From NCBI GenBank assembly GCA_035578175.1, contig JAQMRL010000008.1, forward strand, positions 65,629,041-65,693,040: 64,000 nucleotides of DNA, in the 5' to 3' direction. This DNA is from Catonia carolina (taxonomy: Eukaryota; Arthropoda; Insecta; Hemiptera; Achilidae). Positions 45,024-57,000 of the stretch are shown piece after piece (position 1 is the stretch's first letter; each line of letters opens with the position of its first letter). The notes under the pieces were generated by a model, which did not search any database, was not told where the DNA came from, and saw only the letters and a program-made list of their open reading frames with translations. A program made the translations under genes and the position numbers.

Positions 45024-46866
45024 TGTAAGATATTTCAAGATTTCTTGAAACATCTTACAATAGCAGACAGGTTTGTCTGTTAATTTTTTTTTAAATTCAA
45101 ATAATTTTCTTAAGTGTCAATAAATTGTTTAGACACCCTGTAATTTAATTTAATTTTATAAATTTTATTAATCAATTTTATATTAAAATCATTGTTAACT
45201 AGAAGTTCTGTATTGAATATTTTTCTAAAGCGAATATCCGGTGTTATATTACTTGGTTTTTTTCCGTTAATATTTTTCCTCGCTAACGTTACGTTAGGCT
45301 TAATTGGGTTTTATAATATGTGTAATTGTTCATCTCTGTCAATACAATCGACTGTCGCGTGATATGTTCTCTGTATTTACGATTTACGCTGACGCTTCTT
45401 TTTATGTACATTGAACCGTCTTTTTCAATGTCAACGTTTAACTTTTCTCGTGCGTTAATTTTTTTGTTATATTCTGCGCCTTTGCTTTGTAGCTGTGGAC
45501 GAGTGAACATCCTTATAAGCTCCAGGTAATTTATCTATAATGATTTTCTTTAAACTATATCTAAAATTTAAATTTAAAATGATTATTTAATCCCGGTTAG
45601 GATTTTGGCTAAAATTTAATACGGCATGTTTTTATTTTAAGATATTTGGTGAATTTAATGTAAAACTATTTCCCTGATAATTTTTAAGTAATATTTTTAA
45701 TAATTATTATAAAAGTTTAGATTTGGTATGTCTTTCGCATTCCAACTTAATATTAAAATTTAAAATCAGTATTTTTCTCAATTTCTTTTTTTTATTATTA
45801 TTTCACATTTAAATTTTTCTTTCAATTCATCTGTTTAATTCAATTCTAGGTAGTTTCTTCAAATTAATTCTTATATTTTTCTTTTTGTAAAGCCAAGTTT
45901 TAATTTTAATCCAATATTTTTTTTAAATATTTTTTTATTAATGATTTCTAAATTTTTAACTAAATAATTTTAATAAATTTTTTTTATGAAATTTTTAAAT
46001 GATTTTGTCCGGTAATTTTCTTTCTTTAAATCGTCCATCTGACAAACACTAGACTAGTTCCGTTCTAACTTATTATTTATTTATAATCCTTAAATTAAGT
46101 ACCTTTCAAATATTTTGGTTAGCATTGACAAGTTTCTGTAGTTATTTTTATTGTTTTTGTTTGTTCCCGTTATTTTGATTCAATTAATTAGGTATGACTA
46201 AGTTATTATTATATTTTTTATAACTTCTATTAGATTTATTAATCACTTATCATTAATAATTTTTTTCTTTATTAAAAAGTAGAAAAAAAACATATTTTAT
46301 TTTAGTTTCAATTTTTTGTTTTTGTTTAGTTTTAAATAAATTAATATTTTATTATTTTCACTCCAAGTTGTCTGTGTAATATTTTTCATTCTTAGACCCG
46401 AGATTGATTTTTAAATCACACCTTCGCTTTTCCAACAGCGAGTTTTTGCTCTACCTGCTAGAATTTCTGGGTTATGCTTTGCATAGATTCAGAGAATGGA
46501 AATTTGGATTTTCTCTGCCGAATCCTTTTGCCGTTTTCCTTAGGCAGAGTGGTGGAGGTTTTTCTATGCCCCTAAAGTACCAGTTTGGCTGTGTTTTCAT
46601 TTCAGTGTCTGGTGAAACACAGTTGAGCCGTTACTTTCTTTTTTTTAGTCTGTTGCTACACTACATTTTGTCTGGTGAAGTTCGCTGTGCTTGTACCTCT
46701 TACTTAGTATGGTGGTTGTCGTCTACTTCTGTGGATATTCCTCCTTACTTAGTTTGATGTCTAGCACCTTACTTTGCCATGCGAAATCTGGTGGAGGCTT
46801 CGTCTTCTCATTACATAATCTAGTGGAGGTTGCCTCTTTGGGTTACCACACATTATTCTCATTACA
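45024..46866 (+). repeat. 3' LTR
   Basis: Same 1843-bp sequence as 29397-31239. All stretches I compared were identical, including homopolymer lengths such as the T9 run near 45090. It ends TTCTCATTACA. Confidence 0.95.
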
Positions 46867-46870
46867 ACTA
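46867..46870. repeat. Target-site duplication ACTA (right)
   Basis: Matches 29393-29396. Confidence 0.85.
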
Positions 46871-47589
46871 GTAGTTTGCCAATGTTATTTTGCATTAACC
46901 ACAATAGTGTTACTCGCATGGTTGCGGTAAATTTCTTTGAAATAGAAGATAAATTAAAATAAAATAAAAGAATGTAAGTACTTATATTTTCGTACACAAG
47001 GGAAGGGAGAAATTAGTATTTAACTGCACATTGATAATAGTAATCACCGAACTTGTCAAAGAGAACGTTGAATAATTTCACTGAAAGGTAGTCAGACAAT
47101 TTGTTACCGTGACCATTGATTCAATTATGTAGCCATAGTCATAGTGGTGATGCCATGGCCACCACACAGTCTGTTACGTAATAGAATTATTACAATTTAG
47201 GTCAGGTACTACACTTGACTGGCAGAGAGCGCCATCTATCCCTTTTAGTTGAACCGAAATTTCAAACCACATACTATTGCTTGCAATTGCTCTACTCGAC
47301 CCTTTAATCCCATTGATCTGTTCATTAGTACACGTACACGTAAACCCACAATTCAATCCTCATCTACATAAATATTTAAATAAAGTATTCATGTAATTCT
47401 TTCCGTCATCCAAATGGGCAAACGCTTAAAATTTAACAATATGCAAATCTTCAGTTATTGAGTAGATTTGGATAGATGTTCATGTGTTAAGTTTGTTTCA
47501 GATAATCACAGTTCTCCCTCGCTTAAGCTTTTCAACCAGAGAGCATGAGTCATATGAATCTCTTCCAAATCCCTAGAGAAATTCCCTAT
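46871..47589. other. Right flank of the insertion, no gene seen
   Basis: No ORF with a recognisable domain and no element terminus. The pre-insertion host sequence would join 29396 to 46871. Confidence 0.4.
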
Positions 47590-48290
47590 TCTTTTTGTCA
47601 GTCTCTCGGCTGGTTTGATGCAGTTCTCCAACTTCTTCTATCTTGCTCAAATCGTTTCATATCTATATACCTGTTACACTCTACATCGTTTGTTGTTTGC
47701 TTTATATATTCTAATCTTTGTCTTCCCCTACAATTCACTCCCTCAATATTACTCTCAATTACTGATAGACCAATACCTGGATGTCTTAAGATATGCCCCA
47801 CTAGCCTATGCCTTCATCTGATAAGGTGTTTCCATGTACTTTTTTTCATCAACTCGTCTAAGAACCTCTAAATTACTTATTTTCTTCGACCACCTAATCT
47901 TTAAACATTTTTTATAACACCACATTTTAAAAGCTTCTATTCTCTTTCTTTCTACAGCCCCTGTCACCCACGGCTCACTCCCGTATAATGCTACACTCCA
48001 AACATAATGTTTTAAGAAATTTTTCCTAGTCTGTAATTCAATGTATGTAGTCAGTAAGCTGTTGTTTTCATTTCAAAGGCTTTTCCAGCTTGAGCAATTC
48101 TCCTTTTGATATCACTTGTGTTTCTACCATCCTTTTTTATTTTTCTCCCTAGATAGCAGAATTCCCCCACTTCCTGTATGTTTTCGTTGCCTACTTTTAA
48201 ATTTCCTATCTCTTCTAGACCACTCTTGATGCTGCACAACACTTTCGTTTTGTTCATATTAATTTTCGTAAAGTAACCTTTTTCATGATC
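47590..48290 (-). pseudogene. LINE RT C-terminal region, decayed
   Basis: Minus-strand frames carry EFCYLGRKIKKDGRNTSDIK and then KRRIAQAGKAF (48051-48257). Further downstream on that strand comes MGHILRHPGIGLSV...RGRQRLEYIKQ ending WRTASNQPRD (47598-47801). This is the ordered C-terminal part of an insect LINE endonuclease-RT ORF. The two parts are in different frames and the catalytic region is missing. A second copy is at 26250-26720. Confidence 0.8.
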
Positions 48291-48317
48291 TCATTCATTC
48301 CATTTAAGATATTCTCC

Positions 48318-48360
48318 ACAAGTTCAAACCAGCCTTTCGACTGATGACCTAAACAACACA
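48318..48360 (+). repeat. Fragment matching the 3' terminus of repeat B
   Basis: GTTCAAACCAGCCTTTCGAC and the following TGATGACCTAAACAACAC match the terminal block of the repeat B copies (5515-5555 and 52035-52078). It stands alone next to the LINE fragment, so that block may be a LINE end shared between elements. Confidence 0.5.
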
Positions 48361-48879
48361 AATCCCCTATAATCATTTAAATTTTTAGACATTTAAATGT
48401 GAATATTGATCATCACGTCTGCGCAGACAGCCGTCTAGTAAAGAAGTTGCTATTAATTGTTAAGTAACATTCATTGGGCGAGAAACTTTATATTGGGATC
48501 AGCAGACACCTACATTTGAACAAACTTCACAAAGGTTCCAATTCATATCTATTTCTAACAACATATTACGCAGAGGTTTACACATTCTTACAGTTCAACA
48601 AGAAATCAACATATATAGTTACACATACCAAAGGATACTCGAATTACACAATAATCACTTCCCAATATCACTTTTAGAGAATTCAAACGTCACTTGCTGA
48701 CTGAAACGAAGACATCCTATGGATATATTTTAAAGCGACATGACTTACATCCACGAAGTTTCCCCATCGGGGATTTTCTTTAATCGTAATATATCATATA
48801 GAAAACTCATCTACTCATTATTCTAATCAAGAATAAATTTTATATTTTCCTGTGTTAAAATATTTAATGAGTTTTTTAA

Positions 48880-49779
48880 CCCTTTATAGGTCTTTGGTAA
48901 GTATACTTACCACTGGCAATAAGGTGGATTTTATTTAAGAATAAGCTATGCAGTTGACCCTGCAGCTAAAAGTTGGTAGGTGGAAGAAAGCCCCAAAAAC
49001 ACAGACGGAGAAATACACGGCCTAATGAATATCAGATGATTGACTGTATTTAGATGATTGACTTTATTTACAACCTATTATCTAACTACTAGTATAATGT
49101 AACTTACTCTAACAATGGGGATTTTCCCTTATATTATTTATTTGTTTTTTACCTTAATAATGGAAGTTACGATAATTAGGAATTGCCATAACTTCCTTGT
49201 TTGTACATTTGTACTTTTACAACGGTGCAGTCCATCAGGAACGGAAAAAAATTGAACGCTGTAATTCCTTTACCCTTTGTACTAAAAGGTTGAATTTGTA
49301 TTTCTTTTTTATTTTATTTTTTTATTGGTTTTTCGTTTTACAGATGTTTTCTGGTAAGTAGGCTATCCACATTATGAAATTTGCGTGCAGCGACCATTTG
49401 CTTTGCGAGTTGCACGATTGTGGTATGGATTCATATCAGGGTATGCTACCGCGTTGTTTTGTTATTACTTTTGTACAGTGCTTAGAAAATTCGAGTTTTT
49501 TACAGAGAAGCTAGCATTCATTGCTAGTATAAAGTTAAGATAAGCTATTCTACAAATTGTTTGGTTATAAAGTACTACAAGTTGTTTTAATAAGCATTCT
49601 TACTACTAAACATTATGTAATTCCTATTCCAATAAACGTTCCTTGGTAAGTGTGCTTACCAGGGCTTAACATAAAAAAATATGTTACTGTTCTAGCACAT
49701 TATTCAAGTCCCTATGAAGCACAAAGTTTAACATTTTACAACATGGTTATTTTTCCCCGAAGTACTACACTATAAAGGC
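48880..49779. mobile_element. piggyBac-like MITE, copy 2 (longer)
   Basis: It starts CCCTTTATAGG and ends CTATAAAGGC, flanked by TTAA on both sides (48876-48879, 49780-49783). It shares the subterminal GGTAAGTATACTTACC palindrome and the internal stretches TGTTTTCTGGTAAGTAG and GTGCTTAGAAAATTCGAG (TGTTTAGAAAATTTGAG in copy 1) with the copy at 4486-5065. Copy 2 has about 370 bp more in its left half (roughly 48960-49335). No transposase ORF. Confidence 0.75.
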
Positions 49780-49973
49780 TTAACGTACTAAATGAAAATC
49801 GTATCAAATAAATATCAATATCAAATTACTGGATTGAAGATAAACAAAATGTATTATTTTATGATATTAAAATAAAAAATATCTAGTTAAAATACGTACA
49901 AAACAAAAGCCATAATAACTTACTTGTGTTCTATTCAGAGAATGTTTATGATTTTTGATCGAATAGCACAACC

Positions 49974-50802
49974 CAGGGTAATTAGAAGAGACGGTAGGGG
50001 TCACGTAAGGATGCGCAGTAGCCGATGACGTCACCGGTGCTTAATAAAACGGCTAGCAGTTTGTATTATTTCAGTATTTGAGAATGCTGTCAGTCCGTCT
50101 AATTAGCGATTAACGTTATTGTGTGAATTCATTGTGCATTTACTCGTAGTTTAATCGAATATATTATTGAATATTACAAGAACTAGTAAATAGTTAGGCC
50201 TACTAATACTTTTTATGCACTATTTAATTTTTTTTGTTATTTCTAATATTTATTACGTGTTTATAACAAGTGAGTTCTAATATCATTACATTGGAATATG
50301 TTGCGGGTAGTGGTAACAATGAAAAATATATACATAAAAAAGATTTTCATTTTTCCAGACTATAAACTATAAATATTTGTAATAACAGTAGGCCTGACTG
50401 TTAGAATTTCACAACAATTTGATTTTTCTAGAAGTAGGCTACCAAATATAATGTATTTATTTATATTACAATTAAAGAATTATACAAAAAAAATTTAATA
50501 CATAATTTGAACATCTAAAGACAATTTGTTTACTTAAATTGTCTACGAAAAATAGCAGTTAATAATTTCATATTTTGCTTATATTCCATTACAATTCTTT
50601 ATTATCATTATTTTTCTCACTGCTATTATTATAGTACACAAAACATAATTATTGTAACCCAATATTAGTCTTAAATGTAGAAGGAAGAAAATTTTAAAAA
50701 AACTTGTATTTTTAGCACCAGTGACGTCATTTGCTAGTAACGGTATGTACTCAAAACGGCCGGTCATGCGTTTGACCCCTACCGTCTCTTCTATTTACCG
50801 TG
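49974..50802. mobile_element. hAT-like MITE
   Basis: The 829-bp segment has long inverted ends. The left begins CAGGGTAATTAGAAGAGACG with GTAGGGGTCA following; the right end is its near-perfect complement, ending TTACCGTG. Flanks are GCACAACC (49966-49973) and GTACAACC (50803-50810), an 8-bp target duplication with one mismatch. CAGGG ends with 8-bp duplications are typical of the hAT superfamily. Inner inverted pairs (GATGACGTCACCGGTGCT / AGCACCAGTGACGTCAT) extend the symmetry. No coding region. Confidence 0.75.
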
Positions 50803-51705
50803 GTACAACCTAGTAGAAATACCTTCTACTACAAAAAACTCACAAAATTAAAACTGATGATAACAACAGTTGTAACGTATGAACCACCAAAGTCGTAGTT
50901 TTATTCCCCGTACATACATTTTAAATTTACTCGTTTCATTTCTCTTGGTTCAGAAAAATGTAAAGGATTGTGTTCTACGTTGGTGTTTGTATGTCGTACA
51001 GTTACGCCATGATTTATGTCCGCTGTATTTAGAATTGAATGACCAAGTTGTGAGAGGGCAACCCCTTTCCCCATCAAATACGCCAATTTAGTTCTCTGTA
51101 ATACTCTTTCATAACATCACGCTCTTTCTCTCTGACAGTTTTCTCTTTCACTTCCCTGAACTACTACAACCATTTTATATCGTTTCATATACATATATGT
51201 ATATCTACCTAATATATCCCTCTAAAACCGAAGCGCCCATCAGTTTACATTCAAATAATTTCATTTCAGGTTGGTTCAGTTCGTTCAAATTTAGTAAAAC
51301 TGTCGCCAACTCGATTTACAATTGGATACGTTAAATGACTTGTCAAACGATTTCTCTAATTTGTTTGATTGTTTAGTTTATATGCAACCGTCGACTTAAC
51401 TAATATTATCACCCGTACAGCATAACTGTCAAGCCACTCATATTACGTACGCATTTCTATTCGTGTTTTAATATTCCATAAATTTTCTTTACCCTTTATT
51501 ATCGACTTTTATAATTTAATTTACTTCACTTTTAATGATTTTATATTTTAACATTTTCCAAACTTAATTTTCTATATTTATTCTGATTTATCGTTACAAT
51601 TTTACATGTTAAAAAATGTAATTAATTAATTGGTGTTTACAAATTTATTAAGTTTATTTTCTAGTTTAATAACAATAAGTAACATGAACTATAACATACA
51701 ACAAG

Positions 51706-52080
51706 CAGGTGTAGTTTTAAATTATTTGCACTCAATCTACTAGTACCAGAGCAAAAAAAGTTTTGTTTCTTATCACATGTTCAGCCAATTATATGTCTAA
51801 AGGATCAAAAAATAGATAAGGTACAGGTGTAAAAGACACTAATCAGAGTTATCTCTTCTGACAGTAACAAATTAAATCATTACAGAGCCAAATCTTGTGG
51901 TGGATGCAGTGAAGGTGCCATTTGCAGGGTGGAAAGTAGATACTTTTCAAAGGGCCTGGCATGCTGATAAGCATACATTTTCAGTGAGGAAGGCATTTGT
52001 AAACCACCTCATTCCTCATTTTACTTAGTGAAGCCCCTAGAGGTTCAAGCCAACCTTTCGGCTGATAACCTAAACAACAA
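51706..52080 (+). repeat. Interspersed repeat B, copy 3 (longest)
   Basis: This copy joins both partial copies. Its left half matches 19400-19640 (TTAAATTATTTGCACTC) and its right half matches 5270-5560 (AAAGGGCCTGGCATGCTGAT). That shows those two are parts of one family of at least 375 bp. No coding potential seen. Confidence 0.7.
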
Positions 52081-52663
52081 GTAACATGATTTAGAAACCC
52101 ATATTGATATAATTTTATTAGCTGTCTTATTACTATTGGTAACTTTATCATCGGTTTAAAGTTTATTTTAGCTACTATTATTATTATTGAGTTTTGTATT
52201 AATTTATTTAAGTTTTGACAATAGCAACTAATCTTTGCCCTGATTGTTATTATGTTGTACATTTTATTGATGAAATAAAATATATTTTATTATTAGTAAA
52301 TTATATTTCGCATTAAATTTTAATTTTTTTAAATTTTAAATAATACACAAAATTATTTAGTATCAAAAAAATATTATAATGCCAGTTGGTAGGTTGTTTT
52401 GTTATAATTCGCAGAAAATTCCGTGGAATTCAGAGTACCGTGTCTCGTGAATCCACCGTTACCTCAGGAAATTGAGATTTAACCCAATTTTAAAATAAAA
52501 ACTCAATATTTAAGGATTCTAAAGACGGTCACAGGTAACTGATATAAAAATAACCTGTTTTTGGCATGGAAGAACATTAAATCTTGATTTGTTAAAGATA
52601 AACTGCTTTCCAGATATTTATGACTACAAAAATGAGTTTTCCGTAATAATAATGAGGCTAAGC

Positions 52664-52830
52664 TGCCTCCGTACTGTAATGGTTAGCGCGCTAGCCTACA
52701 CACGAGTATTTCCGGGTTTAACTCCCGCTTAAGGATTGAAAATTATAACAAGTCAAAACCTACCCCTTCAGTTCATTGCAGGCACTATTGTCGAAGCTGC
52801 CGATGTAACTTAAAATAACCTAAAACAGAA
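52664..52830 (+). repeat. tRNA-derived SINE, plus-strand copy
   Basis: An A-box-like TGTAATGGTTAGCGC and a degenerate B box GGGTTTAACTCCC are followed by a body with AAGTCAAAACC and an end GATGTAACTTAAAATAACC. The body matches the minus-strand copy at 23330-23500. Confidence 0.65.
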
Positions 52831-54719
52831 AAATTGACTTTTATTCCTTGTTTATAGAATTTATAATTGAAAATTTGGTGTAGTTTAAAAAACTAAATAA
52901 AAATATAATTTAAACGAACACATTTATTATTATCTGGAGAGCTATCGCTGGGTGGTGTCCTCCTCAAAGTGATTATTGCAGTTGATTTTCTTTTTTTTTA
53001 TAATTTAGTCGTGAACGTTATTGCTAGTTGTTCTTCTACAGTTGCAAAATAAATAAAGTAAAAATAAAATATTGACAATAGTTAACACACACAAACACAA
53101 CATAATAGCAATATGAAGTGACACGTGATTGACCAACTTTTAGTAGTTTAATATAACAGGAACATAATAAAAAATATATGTTATAAAACTTATTTCGTTT
53201 GAAATTATAATTTAAGTCTTTATTAATCATTAGTAATATTTGAATAATATCTCGAATAAATAAAACGTTTACAAAATGTATTTGTAGTTCTTTTACAAAA
53301 AGGGTGAGATTTATAAACACGTTATCTAGATGAATTATGTACTTTTTCATATCCTGCATATTTTAAAATTTGTAAGTTTATTACACATTTTTAAAAAGTA
53401 TAAAAACTGTGAGTTCTTAATACTTTTTTTTAAATTGAAACAATTAGTGCTATTTACATAATATTTCATTAGACATAAAAAGTTTATTTTTCAAATGAGA
53501 TAAAAAAAAACAAAAAAATATATATTCTGGTGGATTTTTTAAAAAAAATAGGGCAATATATTTACCTTAGTAGTATAGTTAGTATATTATTGTAAATTCT
53601 AATAGGCACGCATGAGCCGCACACAAAATAAATAAAAAGAATAAACCCAACCGAAACGGCCTGCCTTTAATGAACCTGCTGGAAAAAAATATATAGGGAA
53701 TAGTAGAGCAGAGGTAATAATAATAATAGTAGTAGTAATAGTAATAGGGGGATAAAACTTCCCCTTTAGGGGATTTCGAGGGGAAAAGAGTTTGGGGTAG
53801 TAGAAAAGAGTAGAGTGATAAAATGAACAAGAGGTATGAACGAGTAGGACGGAGTTGTGGGCGAACAGGGGGTCAGGTTATAGAACGAGCGCACTGCAGA
53901 TAAAAGTCGTCTGCAAATAATTGGCGCATTAAATGCCTTATAAATGTCTATGTGTTAGTGTGGTGGCCTATGATATGATTCTGCATCATATTCTGATATG
54001 TTCATTTTATTTTTTAACCCCTTCCTCATTTTCTTTAACACCCTTATTTCATTTTTAATATCGTAATTATTGCTTTGGTATATTTACCACAATGTTCGTT
54101 ATTCCTCATATTGTTTTAGATCTTTTCAAACAATAGATTTGATGTAATAAAAATACATTGTAATAAAAGTCAATTGCAATCACTATTTCTAATCGTTTTA
54201 TTTTTATTTTTGTACATACACTTCCAATTAATAACTCGGAAATGGTAAGAGATAGGCTTAACTGAATTTTTAAAAAAATCTCTTGTTATTAATTTGTTTG
54301 TTACTCCTTGACCCACTTGCAGAAATTTTTGATAACGCAATGTCCTCTCTTGCATGACAGTAGCATGGCATTGTTAAGTCAAAACATATAAACGTTCGTA
54401 TTGGGCACCAAAGTCCATTCATACTTTTTTTTGCTTCAACTTTAATTTTATTTACAACACTGTACATTTGTTTTAAACCACAACTAGAAAATGAGATGGA
54501 ATGAATGAGGAATGGCGGGAATTTGACGTGAATGTGAATCGATCCAGTGACCGATTTCGGCGTAAAATTTTGCAAGAAATGTGGTGCCAATATTTTTCAA
54601 CGATAATGATTTATAAACTATGATGGATGTTTCTTTTATTTGAAATGATGTTTTGCTTTTATGAAATGACACAGGCATGACAAGTTAAATTGATTTTTTT
54701 TATGGTGGTCGGAGAAGAT
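52831..54719. other. AT-rich sequence, no gene seen
   Basis: Minus-strand frames at 53036-53359 and 54270-54590 have no recognisable domain. Only the TAA/TAG microsatellite (53715-53746) stands out. Confidence 0.35.
53715..53746. repeat. (TAA/TAG)n trinucleotide microsatellite
   Basis: An imperfect run of TAA and TAG triplets. It explains the poly-Tyr stretch in the minus-strand translation here. Confidence 0.9.
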
Positions 54720-55290
54720 CCCTATTTCACCTTCGTTTCAGTCATCTGTTAATAGGGAGATCGTTAGTTGAAAGAGATTGGGCAATTTGATTTATGTGGT
54801 CAATTGTCTTTGTGTGTAATGAGTTGTATATTGCGTTGGTAATGTCTCGAACCTTTCGTACTTTCAGGTCTTTGTTAAGGGTATGATTAGTTACGTATAA
54901 AGGTGCGTTTTTTATTGCTCTAAGTGCTTTAGACTGGTGTTTTTGAAGAATATTCAGTGTTGTATTGTGACAGGCTCCAAAAATTGGTCCACCATATAGC
55001 CAAATTGGGTGTACTAGTGGTTCATAAAGGATGACTTTTAAGTGTAAAAGTAGTGAGGAATTGCGACCTAATACGCTATACTACATCGAAACCGTGAGTC
55101 TAAGATTGTTTTGACGTGTGCAACGTGTGGTTTCCACGTGAGATCTCTGTCAAGTATTAACCCAAGGTACCTAACTTTGTCTGTAAGTGTAAGCCTAGTA
55201 TCATCGATGCGTAAATTTGGGCAACCAACAGGCCAAAGTGTGAAAATTACCTGTTGTGATTTGGAAGTTACCTGTTTGATTTCCATTCAA
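54720..55290 (-). pseudogene. Decayed Jockey-clade LINE RT, C-terminal part
   Basis: The minus-strand frame 55068-55286 contains DKVRYLGLILDRDLTWKPHV, a diagnostic Jockey-type block. In another frame downstream come PLVHPIWLYGGPIFGAC and LQKHQSKALRAIKNAPLYVT. The order fits the end of the RT ORF, but with a frame change and without the catalytic YADD region. Confidence 0.8.
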
Positions 55291-56189
55291 ATATGAATCG
55301 AAAAAATTTTCATAAATTTTTTTTATTACTTTCTATACCAAACCTGTGAATTCTGCCAAAGAAAGTCCGTTCTCACTTACCTCTAAAATAAAAATTCTTC
55401 ATTTGAAAAAAATCGCCTGAAATTAATATGGACATAAATGCTTGTTAAATTTATGGCTTCAAATCTCGCAATCTCGCTTATAAGAAAAATTAAAGAATCA
55501 TTAAAAATTCCATTCGGTATGTACATAACGAAACATAACAAAACGATTTACAAATACCGTACGTCATTGACATTATAAAATAGTATAAGCCTATTACGAA
55601 TTATTTCACCGAAAAACTGGCATACATAAAACTGACCTGATTAAAATCATGCACTAACTTTACCTACTCGATGATTCATACAGGAGGTTAAACGGAAAAT
55701 GAAATAGTTACAACAATCAAGTAATAAGATAAAATGAATTAATAAATCACAAATAACCTGGAGAAACCTCAATACACTAAATTTGTTAGCACAATCAGAA
55801 GCGTCATTCCTTGGTAATCAACTTCATCTCTTCATCTCATTCACAGCACATATTTTAACTGTTATTAAGAAAAAAAATAAAGAATGTGTATCGTAAAAAT
55901 CTTAAAAAATACACCTAAAACGAAATAATAATTACTCGTAATAGCTTAGAACCAATATTGTCGTATGAATAATAACAAACAGCATTTCAAAAAACCCGTA
56001 AACTGAAAATCTTCTTTCAAAATTTTACTTTTAAAAATGCTTTCTTCAAGTTTTAAATAACTGAAACAGCACTGCACAACGATCTATTCAATATATTTAT
56101 GTACCTATATTCAAAATTCTGAATTGGCAGTCAGGGTATTTATAGTTAGAGATAGGTGAACAAAACGTTCTCTCCTAAATTTCATTATC
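55291..56189. other. AT-rich sequence, no gene seen
   Basis: Nothing recognised; no ORF over 60 codons. Confidence 0.35.
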
Positions 56190-57000
56190 ATCTGTCAAGG
56201 ATTAGACTCAATGGCCTGTTCCGGCATCCATCTCTCTTTAGGTCTTCCCAAGCCTCGCTTCCCTCTAGGTTTATATTTCCATGCTCGCAGAGGAAGTTTG
56301 TGAGCTGGCATGCGAAGTAAATGGTTGGACCAGTTTCTCTTATATATTTTTAACGTTTCCAACAGTGACTGAACATTTAACTCGGCGCGGATAGATCCGT
56401 TACGTACTCTATCTAACCGAGTACAACCTTTGACTCTTCGCAAAAATATCGTTACAGTAGCTTGGATATGAGATTCATTCCTCTGTAATGACACCCATAT
56501 TTCACTCCCATATATTATGAGTGGTACAGCCACTACTCTATAAAATTTCATTTGGATGTCCTGTCTCGTTTCCTTTCCTACTGTCCTGCGAATACAACCG
56601 CATACAGTGCTGAATTTTTCCAGTTTTTCACTCACGTCATAAACTTTCTAATAGGAAATGTTGCACCCTAAATGTTTAAAATCTCAAACTTGTTCTACAG
56701 TTTAGCAAATTATAACTTTTGAGCAAACCAGCCATCTTCCCTTGAATGCCATAACCTTTGATTTTCGCGCTGATATTATCATGCCAAACTCTAAACTAAT
56801 GTTGTGCAACTTATAAATGAAATATTGGAGCCTGTCTTCTGTGTCAAAAATATTACCAGAGTCATCTGCATACAGCAATGAATTTAGGAATACGTTATTC
56901 CAAAGCTGAATGCCCGAGTCAACTAATTGATTCCAAATTGTTAACATCTTATCAACGTAAAAATTAAATAGCGTCGGAGACACATTTTTTGTCCTTAATT
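56190..57000 (-). pseudogene. RTE-like LINE reverse transcriptase, catalytic and C-terminal parts
   Basis: The upstream minus-strand frame (56702-56983) has MSPTLFNFYVDKM and the catalytic LLYADDSGNIFDTEDRLQYF, followed by the ISARKSKVMAFKG motif. The downstream frame (56195-56635) has QDIQMKFYRVVAVPLIIYGS and ends with a PRGKRGLGRPKERW tail. The two belong to one RT ORF split by a stop and frame change near 56640-56700. YADD is intact, but the N-terminal RT and endonuclease are missing. Confidence 0.8.

Larger units (their letters stand above)
29397..46866 (+). mobile_element. Env-bearing Ty3/gypsy (errantivirus-like) LTR retroelement, 17.47 kb
   Basis: The order is LTR (1843 bp), PBS candidate, about 1.9-kb leader, gag, pol, about 3.6-kb spacer, env, polypurine tract, LTR. 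The LTRs start TG and end CA and are flanked by ACTA duplications. Pol order (PR-RT-RNaseH-IN with a GPY/F C-terminus) is that of Ty3/gypsy, and the Env has the layout of errantiviral and baculovirus F-like fusion proteins. The element is far longer than typical errantiviruses (about 7-9 kb in known insect examples), because of long LTRs, leader and spacer and an extra N-terminal Pol domain. Constant LTR offset and no visible LTR difference indicate recent insertion. Confidence 0.95.

Noticed and set aside
53579..53830. Minus-strand ORF with a poly-Tyr run
   Set aside because: Translation of a TAA/TAG trinucleotide microsatellite.
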